Of a DNA stretch of 64,000 nucleotides, positions 1 to 8,006 are shown piece by piece. The translations under genes and the position numbers were made by a program. The notes beneath the pieces were generated by a model, which was given only the letters and a program-made list of their open reading frames with translations, ran no database searches and was not told where the DNA came from. Within the stretch, counting starts at the first letter, position 1. Each line of letters begins with the position of its first letter. This DNA comes from RHKX01 sp963784885 (GTDB lineage: Bacteria; Actinomycetota; Thermoleophilia; Solirubrobacterales; 70-9): positions 620,001 to 684,000 of the forward strand of contig CAWATA010000004.1 of the NCBI GenBank assembly GCA_963784885.1. The letters are read 5' to 3'.

Positions 1-1
1 T

Positions 2-205
2 CACAACGAGCTGGTTCGCAAGTTCAACAAGCTGGTTCGCAAGCACAACGAACTGGCCCGCGATGTCGCCAAGTGCGAGAAGATCCAGGACGTGACCCAG
101 TACTCGGGATACGACTACAAGGGGCAGGCCGGCGCGACCACGGCCCTCGACTACACAGAGCCCGGAGACTCAGTCGACGGACGGATGTTGGTCTACGTCT
201 GCTAG
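2..205 (+). CDS. Unrecognised protein, C-terminal fragment (5' end outside window)
   Basis: The last 67 codons of a gene that starts before the window; the frame is open from base 2 to the TAG at 203-205. The visible part opens with a charged repeated segment (ELVRK, then NKLVRKHNEL) with hydrophobic spacing that suggests a coiled coil. A Cys follows in KCEKIQ, then an Asp/Tyr/Gly-rich tail ending VYVC. I do not recognise the family. A helical stalk followed by a Tyr-rich tail would suit a surface protein, but the part that would carry a signal peptide is not visible, so that is a guess. Confidence 0.6.
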   Translation, partial: HNELVRKFNKLVRKHNELARDVAKCEKIQDVTQYSGYDYKGQAGATTALDYTEPGDSVDGRMLVYVC

Positions 206-418
206 ACGGACCCGGACGAGTCAGCTATTGATGTCGACGGGGCAGTAGTTCCGCCCGCTGTCGCTGCGAGGTTGGGCACCGACGTGCGCGACGGCGCGAT
301 CCCACTCCGAGGGGTCACCGTACAAGCGTTCGCTCGGCATCGGCCGATCGTAGCCGGGCCGGGGGACGCAACGCCGACCGGAAGGCCGCGCATCTGCGTC
401 CTGCGGGGCCGCCGCTGC

Positions 419-424
419 TACCTT
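419..424 (+). promoter_or_regulatory. Leaderless-type -10 hexamer (TACCTT)
   Basis: TACCTT sits 6 bases before the ATG at 431, so transcription would start at or next to the start codon. No Shine-Dalgarno is visible. This supports the 431 start over longer upstream versions of the frame. The 225 bases before it (206-430) hold no gene or terminator I can support, only a loose inverted repeat (364-370 with 395-401). Confidence 0.45.
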
Positions 425-430
425 GAGCCC

Positions 431-739
431 ATGGAGGCGGAGGCGAAGAACCTCGAGGCGATCTCGAAGGCGATCGACCAGCACAACGCCGGCTGCCCGT
501 TCCCGGCCGCCGAGGTGCGGATGAACCCGTTCGAGGTCGAGCGGCTCGGCTGGGAGGAGATCCGCGGGCTGCCGATCGTGCCCGATCCGGACCTCGGCAC
601 GGGGCGCTTCCGGATCGTCTGCTCACGCGACCTCGACGGCGCCGGAATCGAGGAGACGGAGGCCATCGGCACTCCGGTCGAGGTCGGCGCCCCAGTCGAG
701 GTGCCGGTCCCGGTCCCGGTGAAGCCGGGTAACGACTAG
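431..739 (+). CDS. Unrecognised 102-aa protein
   Basis: A small, mostly polar protein with no signal peptide or membrane segment. The N-terminal half is helical and charged (AKNLEAISKAIDQHN) and is followed by a segment NPFEVERLGWEEIRGLP and a short acidic/Gly stretch. The C-terminus is a Val/Pro/Glu repeat (PVEVGAPVEVPVPVPV) that looks like a flexible tail. I do not recognise it. The ATG at 431 is chosen because of the -10-like hexamer just before it; an upstream start at 272 would add unconvincing sequence. It faces the convergent ccdA gene. Confidence 0.5.
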   Translation: MEAEAKNLEAISKAIDQHNAGCPFPAAEVRMNPFEVERLGWEEIRGLPIVPDPDLGTGRFRIVCSRDLDGAGIEETEAIGTPVEVGAPVEVPVPVPVKPGND

Positions 740-768
740 CCGACGCGGCGTCCGCCGGAGTCATCTAC

Positions 769-1509
769 CTACACCTCGTTGAAGAAGTTGATGCCGAGGT
801 CTTCGAGGGCCTGCTGAGCCTCGAGGTTGAGCCGGGTCAGCTCGCCGGTGAAGACGAGCACGCCCATAACGATCAGGATGACGCCGCCGACGGCCATGAT
901 CGCCGCGTAGTGGCGCTTGATGAAGCCGAACGCGGTCGTCATCCGGGCGAACGCGATCGCCGTGAGCAAGAACGGGATCGCGAGGCCGAGCGAGTAGACG
1001 GCGAGCATCAGGCCGCCTTGGAGGACCGACCCGGTCGAGCCCGCGAGCGCCAGGATCGCGGCCAGGGTCGGGCCGATGCAGGGTGTCCAGGCGATCGCGA
1101 ACGCGGCGCCGGCGATCAGTGGCCCGCCACTGCCGGCCCGCTCGATCAGCGTCTCGACCCGCCACTCCCGGTTCAGCTTGACGACGAAGAGCTGGGCCAC
1201 GAAGAGCACGCCCATGGCGATGATCAGGGCGCCGGCGATCTTGTCGAGCGTGTCCTGGTTCTGGCGCAGCGTTTGCGTCAGCCCGACCGCGGTCAGTCCG
1301 AGGAGGATGAAGATCGTCGAGAAGCTGGCGATGAAGACGAGCGCGGGGGGGACCACGGTGCGCCAGCTCGCCTTGTCGAGCTCGGCCGCCGAGATCCCGG
1401 TGACCGCCGAGAGGTATCCGGGGACGAGCGGGAGGACGCAGGGGGAGAAGAAGGAGATCATGCCCGCGAACAGCGCGGTGAGCAGGCCGACTCCGCCGAT
1501 CTCGAGCAT
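769..1509 (-). CDS. ccdA: CcdA-type thiol-disulfide transporter
   Basis: Polytopic membrane protein of the CcdA/DsbD-core family, which passes reducing equivalents from cytoplasmic thioredoxin across the membrane, often for cytochrome c maturation. About six hydrophobic helices are visible. Both conserved Cys-Pro motifs are present: SPCVLP (Cys24) in the first helix and TPCIGP (Cys144) at the start of the second half, the redox pair of the family. Length (246 aa) is normal. It starts 9 bases after the stop of the thioredoxin-TPR gene, its likely electron donor, so the two form one unit. A membrane cytochrome c is encoded at 24.1 kb. Confidence 0.9.
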   Translation of the reverse strand: MLEIGGVGLLTALFAGMISFFSPCVLPLVPGYLSAVTGISAAELDKASWRTVVPPALVFIASFSTIFILLGLTAVGLTQTLRQNQDTLDKIAGALIIAMGVLFVAQLFVVKLNREWRVETLIERAGSGGPLIAGAAFAIAWTPCIGPTLAAILALAGSTGSVLQGGLMLAVYSLGLAIPFLLTAIAFARMTTAFGFIKRHYAAIMAVGGVILIVMGVLVFTGELTRLNLEAQQALEDLGINFFNEV

Positions 1510-1518
1510 CGCGACCGC

Positions 1519-2256
1519 TCAGGTGATCGCCAGCGCGAGCCGGCGGCGATGGTCGCGTGCGAGCTCGCTGGCGGGGCCGAGCTCGGTGAAGATGGCGACC
1601 ATGATCCGGCGCAGGAGATCGATCCGCTCCGCGTCGCCGTCGGCGATCTGATCCTGCAGCAGGTCGAGGGCGCGTTCGTAGTCGCCGTCGTCCCAGGCGG
1701 CGATCGCGGGGGTGGCCGGATCGTCGGCGCCGAGCTCGATCCGGGCGAGCAGGCCCGAGGCGGTGAAGTCGGCTTCGAACGGCTCGAGGACGGCACGGGC
1801 GCCGTCGGGCTCGCCGGAGGCGAGGAGCAGGCGGCCGAGCTTGACCGCGGCGTCGCTCTGGCCGGGGTCGAGCTCGAGCGCCCGCCGCAACGACGCCTCG
1901 TCGTCGGACGCCGCCAGGCGGTCGGCCTCGGAGGGAGCGAGCCCGTCGAAGAACTCCTTGACCTTCGCCGGCGGAATCGCGCCGGTGAACTCGGCCGCGA
2001 CCGCGCCGTCGACGAATGCCTTGACGGCGGGGATCCCCTGGACCCCGAACTGCCCGGCGAGCCCCTGGTTGGAGTCGACGTCGACCTTCGCCAGATCGAC
2101 GTCCTCGCCCCGCTTGCCGGCCTCGGCCTCCAGCGCCGGCCCGAGCTGCCGGCACGGCCCGCACCACTCGGCCCAGAAGTCGACGACTACCGGCACCTCG
2201 TGGGAGCGGTCGAGCACGTCTTTCTGGAAGCTCGCCTCGGTGACGTCGTGAATCAT
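1519..2256 (-). CDS. Thioredoxin-TPR fusion (CnoX/YbbN-like)
   Basis: Residues 1-110 are a thioredoxin fold with the active site WCGPC (Cys32/Cys35) and the cis-Pro region GIPAVKAF. Residues 115-245 are TPR-like helices (EASLRRALELDPGQSDAAVKLGRLL), as in CnoX/YbbN proteins that combine redox and chaperone-holdase roles. Cytoplasmic; no signal peptide. It is cotranscribed with ccdA and could supply electrons to it. The intact CGPC means ordinary disulfide reductase activity is expected, unlike E. coli CnoX (SXXC). The ATG is preceded by a -10-like TAAGCT at a spacing of 8 bases. Confidence 0.88.
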   Translation of the reverse strand: MIHDVTEASFQKDVLDRSHEVPVVVDFWAEWCGPCRQLGPALEAEAGKRGEDVDLAKVDVDSNQGLAGQFGVQGIPAVKAFVDGAVAAEFTGAIPPAKVKEFFDGLAPSEADRLAASDDEASLRRALELDPGQSDAAVKLGRLLLASGEPDGARAVLEPFEADFTASGLLARIELGADDPATPAIAAWDDGDYERALDLLQDQIADGDAERIDLLRRIMVAIFTELGPASELARDHRRRLALAIT

Positions 2257-2264
2257 CGCCGGGA

Positions 2265-2270
2265 AGCTTA
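2265..2270 (-). promoter_or_regulatory. Leaderless-type -10 (TAAGCT) of the thioredoxin-ccdA unit
   Basis: On the minus strand TAAGCT lies 8 bases before the ATG at 2256, with no purine-rich ribosome site in between. It sits back to back with the yqgE -10 at 2325-2330. Confidence 0.5.
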
Positions 2271-2324
2271 GAGAGGCGCGAGCTTCGCTCCCGCCGGGTC
2301 CGTGGGCCCGGGCCGGCGGCGCGC

Positions 2325-2330
2325 TAGCCT
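2325..2330 (+). promoter_or_regulatory. Leaderless-type -10 (TAGCCT) of yqgE
   Basis: TAGCCT is 6 bases before the GTG at 2337. It supports a GTG start without a leader. Confidence 0.5.
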
Positions 2331-2336
2331 GAGCGC

Positions 2337-2879
2337 GTGGAATCGATCCGCGGCAAGCTGCTCGTCGCCTCGCCGGCGCTCGAGGACCCGAACTTCGTCC
2401 GCTCGGTGGTCCTGATCACCGAGCACGGAGAGGAAGGCGCGATGGGCATCGTCCTCAATCGCCCGGCCGACACCGAGGTCGAGGAGGTGCTGCCGGAGCT
2501 GGCGTCGATCGCGGTCGCCGAGCCAGTTTTCGTCGGCGGGCCGGTGCAGCCGGAGTCGCTGGTCGTGCTCGGCGAGTTCACCGACCCCGGCAAGGCGGCC
2601 TGGATCGTCGTCGCCGATGTCGGGCTCGTCTCGGCTGCGACCGATCTCGAGGAGCTGCCGGAGGCGGTGCGGCGCGGTCGCGTCTACGCCGGGTTCTCGG
2701 GCTGGGGGCCCGGTCAGCTCGAGGCCGAGATCGCGGAGGAGGCGTGGTTCGTCGAGCCGCCGATCCCGCGGGAGATCTTTCCCGACGACCCGGCGACGCT
2801 CTGGAGCGACGTCCTCGAGCGCAAGGGCGGCGAGTACGCGCTGGTCGCGCGAATGCCCGAGGACCCTTCGCTCAACTAA
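2337..2879 (+). CDS. yqgE: UPF0301/YqgE (AlgH) family protein
   Basis: 180 aa, normal for the family. Typical landmarks are the N-terminal GKLLVASPALEDPNF, the block ITEHGEEGAMGIVLNRP and the central FSGWGPGQLEAEI, all characteristic of YqgE/AlgH. The biochemical role is unsettled; AlgH was named in Pseudomonas alginate regulation. No membrane segment, so cytoplasmic. The GTG start fits both the family N-terminus and the upstream hexamer. It ends convergently with the sulfatase gene across a 22-base gap. Confidence 0.9.
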   Translation: MESIRGKLLVASPALEDPNFVRSVVLITEHGEEGAMGIVLNRPADTEVEEVLPELASIAVAEPVFVGGPVQPESLVVLGEFTDPGKAAWIVVADVGLVSAATDLEELPEAVRRGRVYAGFSGWGPGQLEAEIAEEAWFVEPPIPREIFPDDPATLWSDVLERKGGEYALVARMPEDPSLN

Positions 2880-2890
2880 CCGGCGCCGGT
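2879..2890. repeat. 12-base perfect palindrome between convergent genes
   Basis: ACCGGCGCCGGT begins on the last base of the yqgE stop codon and precedes the sulfatase stop. No T-run follows on either strand, so it is not a standard intrinsic terminator. Confidence 0.5.
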
Positions 2891-2901
2891 GGGCGGTGCC
2901 T

Positions 2902-4347
2902 CTAGGGGCAGTCTGAGCCCGCGCAGTCCCTGACGCGATCGAGGACGGCGCTCATCTCCCGGAACCGCTTCCTCTGGCTCGAGTTGGTCAGTCGCGGCTC
3001 CCCGTCCATCTCGCCGGGGTCGACGTTCCAGTTGTAGAACTCGACGAAGGGCTTGCGGGGGTCGTCGGTCTTGGTCTCGATCAGCGACCCTTCCTTGTCC
3101 TGCAGCGCCTTCCACCTGACCGACTCGGTCAGCATGTAGTCGCGGTTGTTCGCGGGGTCGAAGAGGGACTTGCCGTCGAGCCGGTAGCCCGGCGCGACGC
3201 CGGCGACGTCGTAGAAGGTCGGGGCGAAGTCGACGTTGGAGACGAGGCGCGTGTCGAGGCGCGGCTTCTTGCCGAGCTCGCCGGGCCATCGCATGTACAT
3301 CGGGACGTTGGTCGCCTCCTGGTAGGGGAAGACCTTGCCGAGGGCGCCGTGAGCGCCGAACAGGAAGCCGTTGTCGGAGATGAAGATGGCGAGCGTGTTG
3401 CGATCCTCACCGTTCTCCTTCAGGGTGCGGAACACCTTCGCGATTCCGTGGTCGGCCGAGAGCAGCGTCTGCTCGTACCGCTGAAAGCGCCGAGTCATGT
3501 AACCCAGCGTCTTGTCGTGGCGCTTCTCGCGCAGGTATGGCGGCTTGTCGGAGAGGTCGGTCTCGTTGAACGAGATCGGCGGCTTGAACTTCGGCACCCG
3601 AGCGTTCTCGTATTTCTTCTCCGGCACCAGCGGCGTGTGCGGGGAGCGCAGCGACAAGGTCATCATCCAGGGCTTGCGGTCGGAGGACTCGCGGTCCTTG
3701 ACGAACCGGGAGCCGCGGCGCGCGGTCAGCGTGTCGGCCTTGCTGCGCTCCTTGCGGTTGTGCTCGGTGCCGTTGTAGTCGTCCTTGAAGACGTCGAAGC
3801 CGGCGTCGCCCCGGGCGTGCTTGTGCCAGTTGTTCAGGTACTTGCCGAACTGACCGGTGTAGTAGCCGGAGCTCTGCAGGACCGCCGGGAAGGTGTTCCG
3901 CCACAGGTAGGTGTCCCCGAACTGATTCTTCGGGTTGTTGGTGATGATGCCGTGGTTGTGGGCGTAGAGGCCCGAGTACATCGTCGCCCGGGCTGGGCAG
4001 CAGAGCGGAGTCGACACGTAGCCGTGGTTGAAGTTGACTCCCTGGCGCTTGAACAACCGCAAGGTCTTCGGCATCGCCCGCATCGAGGTCTTCTCCTGAT
4101 CGTCGGTGATGATCAGGAGGATGTTCGGGCGGGTGCCGGAGACGTCGCCGACGACCGGCTTGCCCCTGGCGTCGGGCCCGACGATTGCGACGTCGGCCCG
4201 GTTGACGACGACGTCACGAGCGGCGCGGCCGCGGGTCGAGCCGAAGATCGCCAGGACCACGATCAGCGCGAGACCGAGCAGCGCGACGAACGCGATTTTC
4301 CCCCTCGAGACGGCAGGCATCGGCAACTTTTTATACAGATCGCTCAC
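2902..4347 (-). CDS. Membrane-anchored or secreted sulfatase
   Basis: 481 aa. Residues 18-36 form an uncleaved anchor or signal segment after a KKLPMPAVSRGK start. The sulfatase domain begins at PNILLIITDDQ (Asp82/Asp83, metal ligands). The formylglycine motif CCPAR is at 116-120, with Cys116 the residue normally oxidised to formylglycine. A second metal site, ISDNGFLFGAHG, follows, and the overall layout is that of family S1 arylsulfatases. Substrate unknown; extracytoplasmic sulfate esters are likely. It needs a formylglycine-generating enzyme, not seen here. The GTG start has AGGGGA about 5 bases upstream. The C-terminal Cys pair (DCAGSDCP) may form a disulfide outside the membrane. Confidence 0.88.
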   Translation of the reverse strand: MSDLYKKLPMPAVSRGKIAFVALLGLALIVVLAIFGSTRGRAARDVVVNRADVAIVGPDARGKPVVGDVSGTRPNILLIITDDQEKTSMRAMPKTLRLFKRQGVNFNHGYVSTPLCCPARATMYSGLYAHNHGIITNNPKNQFGDTYLWRNTFPAVLQSSGYYTGQFGKYLNNWHKHARGDAGFDVFKDDYNGTEHNRKERSKADTLTARRGSRFVKDRESSDRKPWMMTLSLRSPHTPLVPEKKYENARVPKFKPPISFNETDLSDKPPYLREKRHDKTLGYMTRRFQRYEQTLLSADHGIAKVFRTLKENGEDRNTLAIFISDNGFLFGAHGALGKVFPYQEATNVPMYMRWPGELGKKPRLDTRLVSNVDFAPTFYDVAGVAPGYRLDGKSLFDPANNRDYMLTESVRWKALQDKEGSLIETKTDDPRKPFVEFYNWNVDPGEMDGEPRLTNSSQRKRFREMSAVLDRVRDCAGSDCP

Positions 4348-4780
4348 AAATTCCCCTTAAAGTCCTCACATTCACGGCAGCTGCAAGGTCCGGCGGAACA
4401 CGGCGGTCTCGCGGCCACGGCGGGATCGGAAGCTGAAACCCGCGCGCCGAGTCGATGTTGCGGTTCGGCGACGGTAGAGCGCGACGACGATGGAACGGGC
4501 CGAGAGAGGCCTCGCCTGGGTCATTTCGAGCCCGCATCGCGGACTCCGGGCGACCCACAGGCGGTGGTGACCCGAACGTCGGCCGGCGGCGCTGGGACGG
4601 GCGCTGAAGGGGGACCCTGACCGTGACTCCTGCGGCAGGTCTACATAACGTTGATTATCGTGCGTTGGATCCGCTGAAAGCGTCGTACGTACCTGCGATT
4701 GGCGGATTCCGGCGCCCCGGGCGCCGTCTGCTGCCGAACGCCGCCCTGCCACGGCGCCGGACGCCGACCGCGCGGCCGGT
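4348..4780. other. 433-base intergenic region upstream of the sulfatase gene
   Basis: No gene on either strand that I can support. It holds an AT-richer island at about 4639-4662 in otherwise GC-rich DNA, with a minus-strand GATAAT at 4654-4659 that could be a -10 for the sulfatase; I see no matching -35. It also has a strong GC palindrome at about 4710-4727 without a T-run. If the promoter is at the island, the sulfatase mRNA would have an untranslated leader of roughly 300 bases. Confidence 0.4.
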
Positions 4781-5221
4781 TCAGCCCGGCTCGACCTCGG
4801 ACATATCGCCGGTCTCGATGTCGAGGATGAAGCCGCGGACCGTCGATGCGATCAGGATCGGGTCGTCCCGGACCCGCTGCATGCCCTCGCGGACGCCGGC
4901 TTCCAGCGATGTGAAGCCGCCGGGTTCCCAGTCCGGGAGGACGCCGACGTCGTTCTCGATGCCATCGAGGAACTCGCGGTCGTCAAGGCCGAGGACGCCG
5001 CAGTCGGTGTGCATGACGATCCAGACCTCGTCGGTCCGCAGCGACCGCTGCGAGAGCGCCAGCGACCGGCGGACGTCCGCGGTGACCACGGCGCCGGCGT
5101 TACGGATGATGTGCGCCTCGCCGTCCTGCAGGCCGGCCGTGACCAGCGGATTGATCCGGCAGTCCATGCAGGTGACGACGGCGAGACGCCGACTCGGGAA
5201 TCGCGACTTCGAATCGCCCAT
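4781..5221 (-). CDS. Beta-class carbonic anhydrase, short form
   Basis: 146 aa, cytoplasmic. It interconverts CO2 and bicarbonate at a zinc held by two Cys and one His. The ligand set is visible: CMDCR (Cys18, with the Asp20/Arg22 dyad) and HTDCG (His71, Cys74). The block IIRNAGAVVT is typical of the compact beta-class subgroup found in mycobacteria and relatives (about 140-165 aa). Start ATG at 5221; the next gene upstream begins at 6474 and ends 32 bases before this start, so cotranscription with the propeller gene is possible. Confidence 0.92.
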   Translation of the reverse strand: MGDSKSRFPSRRLAVVTCMDCRINPLVTAGLQDGEAHIIRNAGAVVTADVRRSLALSQRSLRTDEVWIVMHTDCGVLGLDDREFLDGIENDVGVLPDWEPGGFTSLEAGVREGMQRVRDDPILIASTVRGFILDIETGDMSEVEPG

Positions 5222-5253
5222 CGGACGGCCCGTCTACCCGCTGCTCCGGTCCC

Positions 5254-6474
5254 TCAACCCTTGACCTTGAACTTCGCCTTCGCGGGCTTGCCGGTCACTC
5301 CGTCGGCCTTCGCCTTGACCTCGAACTCGTACCTGCCGGGCTTCAGCTTGTAGGTCTCCGGCGACTTGCAGCCCGAGAAGCCGGCCTTCCTGCCCTGTTT
5401 GACCAGCGAGCACCTGAACTTCGCGCCCTTCGTCTTCGACTTGAAGGCGAACTTGACCTTGGCCCGGTTGCCCTTCGCCTTCACCTTCGACTTCGGCGCC
5501 TTCGTGATCGTCACCTTCGGGCCCATCGGCTGCTTGACGCCGGTCACCTCTGCGACCGCCTGCCCGGTGTCGAGCGACACCCAGAGCCTGCCCCCCTCCC
5601 CGGTCGTCAGGTATCGAGGGCCGGAGTTGGCAGGGAAGCCGCCGAGGGTCGTCAGCTTGCCCTGTGGCGTCACCCGGGCGAGGTCGTTGGCCGCGAACCG
5701 GGCCGACCAGTAGGCCCCGTCGAGTGCGAACGTGATCCCGAACGGGTCGGCGTCCGGCATCGGGACGCCCTCGGGGTCGTCGGGCGGCGTCACGAGGCCG
5801 ATCACGGTGTCGGCGGCGTTCGGATTCGTGTACGCCATCTGCTCCTTCGGGCCGGCGGCGATCTGCTGCGGCGTTCCGCCGACCGGGATCTCGGTGAACG
5901 TCCCGTCGGTCTTCATCCGGATCAGACGCTGGCCGCTGAAGTCGACGACCCAGATCCGGCCGTCCTCGCCGGCGGCGATGCCGCGGCCGCCGAGTCCGGC
6001 GACCGGGTGCGAGGTCGAGTTGCCGGGATCGGCCGGTGGGATCTGGACGACGCTGCCGTCGCCCGGCGTCCAGAGCTCGCCGTCGGGGCCGGTAACGATG
6101 TCCTGCCCGGAGACGTCGGTGATCGGGGTGACGTCGACGACCGTCGGATCGGCCGGGTCGAAGCCGGCCACCGCCTGGAACTTCGTCACCCAGATCCGGT
6201 CGTCCGGTCCGGTCGCGATCCCGACCGCGTTCGAGAGATCGTCGGAGTCGTACTCGGTGACCGTGCCGTCGGGCTCGACGCGGGCGATGTCGTTGCCGAC
6301 GCCGCTGCCCGAGATCAGCACCCAGACGTTGCCGTCGGGCCCCTCGGTTATCCGGCCCGGAGTGCCGCTGAGGGCGAACGTGTCGGCGACCTTCGGGGCC
6401 GCCTGGGCGGAGGCGGAACCGAGCAGGCCGAGGACGAGCGGGACGACCAGCGAGACCCGGAGCCGATATCGCAT
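5254..6474 (-). CDS. Secreted Vgb/NHL-type beta-propeller protein with Lys/Cys-rich C-terminal domain
   Basis: 406 aa. Residues 1-25 are a signal peptide (MRYRLRVSL, hydrophobic core, ending SASAQA-A). Residues 30-330 are repeated strands of the type GPDGxVWV, GPDDRIWVT, GEDGRIWVVDF, as in streptogramin lyase/NHL propellers. The lyase active-site His residues are not evident, so a binding or structural role is more likely than virginiamycin lyase activity. Residues 335-406 form a basic beta domain with two Cys (FRCSLVKQGRKAGFSGCK), a module common in large secreted Thermoleophilia proteins. The ATG at 6474 is chosen because it begins the signal peptide and has TACATT 6 bases upstream. Confidence 0.8.
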   Translation of the reverse strand: MRYRLRVSLVVPLVLGLLGSASAQAAPKVADTFALSGTPGRITEGPDGNVWVLISGSGVGNDIARVEPDGTVTEYDSDDLSNAVGIATGPDDRIWVTKFQAVAGFDPADPTVVDVTPITDVSGQDIVTGPDGELWTPGDGSVVQIPPADPGNSTSHPVAGLGGRGIAAGEDGRIWVVDFSGQRLIRMKTDGTFTEIPVGGTPQQIAAGPKEQMAYTNPNAADTVIGLVTPPDDPEGVPMPDADPFGITFALDGAYWSARFAANDLARVTPQGKLTTLGGFPANSGPRYLTTGEGGRLWVSLDTGQAVAEVTGVKQPMGPKVTITKAPKSKVKAKGNRAKVKFAFKSKTKGAKFRCSLVKQGRKAGFSGCKSPETYKLKPGRYEFEVKAKADGVTGKPAKAKFKVKG

Positions 6475-6480
6475 ATCCCC

Positions 6481-6486
6481 AATGTA
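6481..6486 (-). promoter_or_regulatory. Leaderless-type -10 (TACATT) of the propeller gene
   Basis: Minus-strand TACATT, 6 bases before the ATG at 6474. It favours this start over an in-frame ATG further upstream that would destroy the signal peptide. Confidence 0.5.
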
Positions 6487-6550
6487 GCGGCACCCGCGAA
6501 ACGGCGCTGCCATGCGGGTTGGCGCGGTTGCGCGGCAACTGCTTTCAGGG

Positions 6551-6556
6551 TAGGTT
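6551..6556 (+). promoter_or_regulatory. Leaderless-type -10 (TAGGTT)
   Basis: TAGGTT lies 7 bases before the ATG at 6564 of the multi-TM protein. The divergent propeller promoter is only 64 bases away. Confidence 0.5.
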
Positions 6557-6563
6557 CAGCCGC

Positions 6564-7307
6564 ATGGAAGCAGCAGCACCACCCCCCGCCCCCATTCCTC
6601 AACCCGCGGGAGGCCCGCGGAAGATCGAAGTCGGAAAGGTCCTCAGCGACGCCTTCGGCATCTACTCGTCGAACCTCGGCACCCTCGTGGCGACGAGCCT
6701 CGGCGTCGCGATCGTCTTCGGGATCATCGTCGGTCTTCTGAACGACGCCGGCGGCGCGTTCATGCAGTTCCTGGCCTGGATCGTCCAGCTGATCGGTACC
6801 GCCCTCTACACCGGATTCGTCGTCAGGCTCGTCCAGGACGTCCGTGACGGCCGCCGCGATATGTCGGTCGGCGAGCTGTTCTCCGCCGCCGCGCCCGCGA
6901 TCGGATCCCTGATCATCTGGAGCATCCTCTCCGGCATCGCAATCGGCGTCGGCTTCATCTTCCTGGTCATCCCTGGGCTGATCCTGATGACGATCTGGGC
7001 CGTCGGGGCCCCGGCGATCGTCGCCGAGGACGCCGGCCCACTGGAGGCCTTCGGCCGCAGCTACGAGCTCGTCCGCGGGCAGGCCTGGACCGTGTTCGGC
7101 GTCCTCGTCTGCGTATTCCTGATCATGATCGTCGCGGCCATCATCGCCGGCATCATCGGTGCGGCGATCGGCGGAGTCGCCGGCGCGATCATCGTCGGGA
7201 TCATCGTCCTGGCCCTGTTCATGCCGGTCTCGGCGCTCGTCGCCAGCACGCTGTTCTTCGACCTCGGTGGCGGGGGAACCCTGCCGGCGGGCCAGACACA
7301 GGTCTGA
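6564..7307 (+). CDS. Multi-pass membrane protein (glycerophosphodiesterase membrane-domain/YciC-like)
   Basis: 247 aa. A Pro/Ala-rich cytoplasmic N-terminus (residues 1-20) is followed by KIEVGKVLSDAFGIYSSNLGTLV and about six hydrophobic helices. The lead-in VLSDAFGIYxxN and the motif AEDAGPLEAFGRSYELVRGQAWTV match the membrane domain found in GdpP-like phosphodiesterases and YciC-type proteins. No catalytic domain is attached. Role unknown, probably membrane organisation or transport. It has its own leaderless-type promoter and ends at a strong terminator, so it is a single-gene unit. Confidence 0.75.
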   Translation: MEAAAPPPAPIPQPAGGPRKIEVGKVLSDAFGIYSSNLGTLVATSLGVAIVFGIIVGLLNDAGGAFMQFLAWIVQLIGTALYTGFVVRLVQDVRDGRRDMSVGELFSAAAPAIGSLIIWSILSGIAIGVGFIFLVIPGLILMTIWAVGAPAIVAEDAGPLEAFGRSYELVRGQAWTVFGVLVCVFLIMIVAAIIAGIIGAAIGGVAGAIIVGIIVLALFMPVSALVASTLFFDLGGGGTLPAGQTQV

Positions 7308-7329
7308 CCGCGGGGACACCGATTGGACG

Positions 7330-7362
7330 AAGGGGCCGGCGGGAGCCGGCCCCTTCTTTGTT
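7330..7362 (+). terminator. Intrinsic terminator
   Basis: An 11-base perfect stem (7330-7340 with 7345-7355) with a GGGA loop, then a T-rich tract TTCTTTGTTG. It ends the transcript of the preceding membrane-protein gene and lies just before the next start codon. Confidence 0.85.
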
Positions 7363-7367
7363 GTTTG

Positions 7368-7991
7368 ATGGAACCCGTGGCTCGCGTCGACTTCGATCCC
7401 CGCACCGATCCCGGCGGCCTCTACCGGCTGCTCAACTCCGTGGTGGTCCCGCGTCCGATCGCGTGGGTCTCGACCCGCTCGGAGGCCGGCGTCGACAACC
7501 TCGCACCGCACTCGTTCTTCACGATCGCCTGCTCGGACCCGGCGATCGTCCAGTTCACCTCGATCGGTCACAAGGACTCGCTCGCCAACGCGACCGCGAC
7601 GGGCGAGTTCGTCGTCAACCTGGCGCCGGAGCCGCTGCTCGAGGAGATCAACGCGACCGCGACGGACTTCCCACCCGACCTCGACGAGTTCGCCGAGGTC
7701 GGCCTCGAGCGCGAGCCGGCCGTCGTGGTCGCCCCTCCGAGGGTCGCAGGCTCGCCGGTTGCGATCGAATGCGCTCTGCAGGGAACGCAGGATTTCGGAA
7801 CGTCGGTGGTCGTCTTCGGCCGCGTCGTCCTGATCAGCATCGACGAGGAGGTCCTCGTCGACGGTCATCCGGCGATCGAGCGCCTGCGGCCGCTCGCCCG
7901 GCTCGGACGTCGCCAGTGGAGCACGATCGGCGAGGTCATGGAGATCGGCCGGATCAAGTTCGACGACTGGGACGGGCCGACGGAGGACTGA
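7368..7991 (+). CDS. Flavin reductase-like (FMN-binding split-barrel) protein
   Basis: 207 aa, cytoplasmic. The N-terminal block RTDPGGLYRLLNSVVVPRPIAWVST and the following DNLAPHSFFTIACSDPAIV are diagnostic of the FMN-binding flavin reductase/DIM6-NTAB family. KDSLANATATGEFVVNL is the conserved flavin-contact region. Likely an NAD(P)H:flavin oxidoreductase or a flavin-binding partner of an oxygenase; the partner is not visible. The ATG lies only a few bases after the upstream terminator T-tract and has neither a ribosome site nor a clear -10, so how it is expressed is unclear. A GTG at 7377 is an alternative start. It converges with the next gene. Confidence 0.85.
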   Translation: MEPVARVDFDPRTDPGGLYRLLNSVVVPRPIAWVSTRSEAGVDNLAPHSFFTIACSDPAIVQFTSIGHKDSLANATATGEFVVNLAPEPLLEEINATATDFPPDLDEFAEVGLEREPAVVVAPPRVAGSPVAIECALQGTQDFGTSVVVFGRVVLISIDEEVLVDGHPAIERLRPLARLGRRQWSTIGEVMEIGRIKFDDWDGPTED

Positions 7992-8006
7992 GCACGCGAC
8001 CGCCCC

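Noticed and set aside
364..401. Inverted repeat GGACGCA/TGCGTCC upstream of the 431 gene as a riboswitch
   Set aside because: Only one 7-base pair with a 24-base loop and none of the conserved motifs of a known riboswitch class; leaderless start leaves no leader.
4710..4727. GC palindrome downstream of the carbonic anhydrase gene as a terminator
   Set aside because: No T-run follows on either strand.
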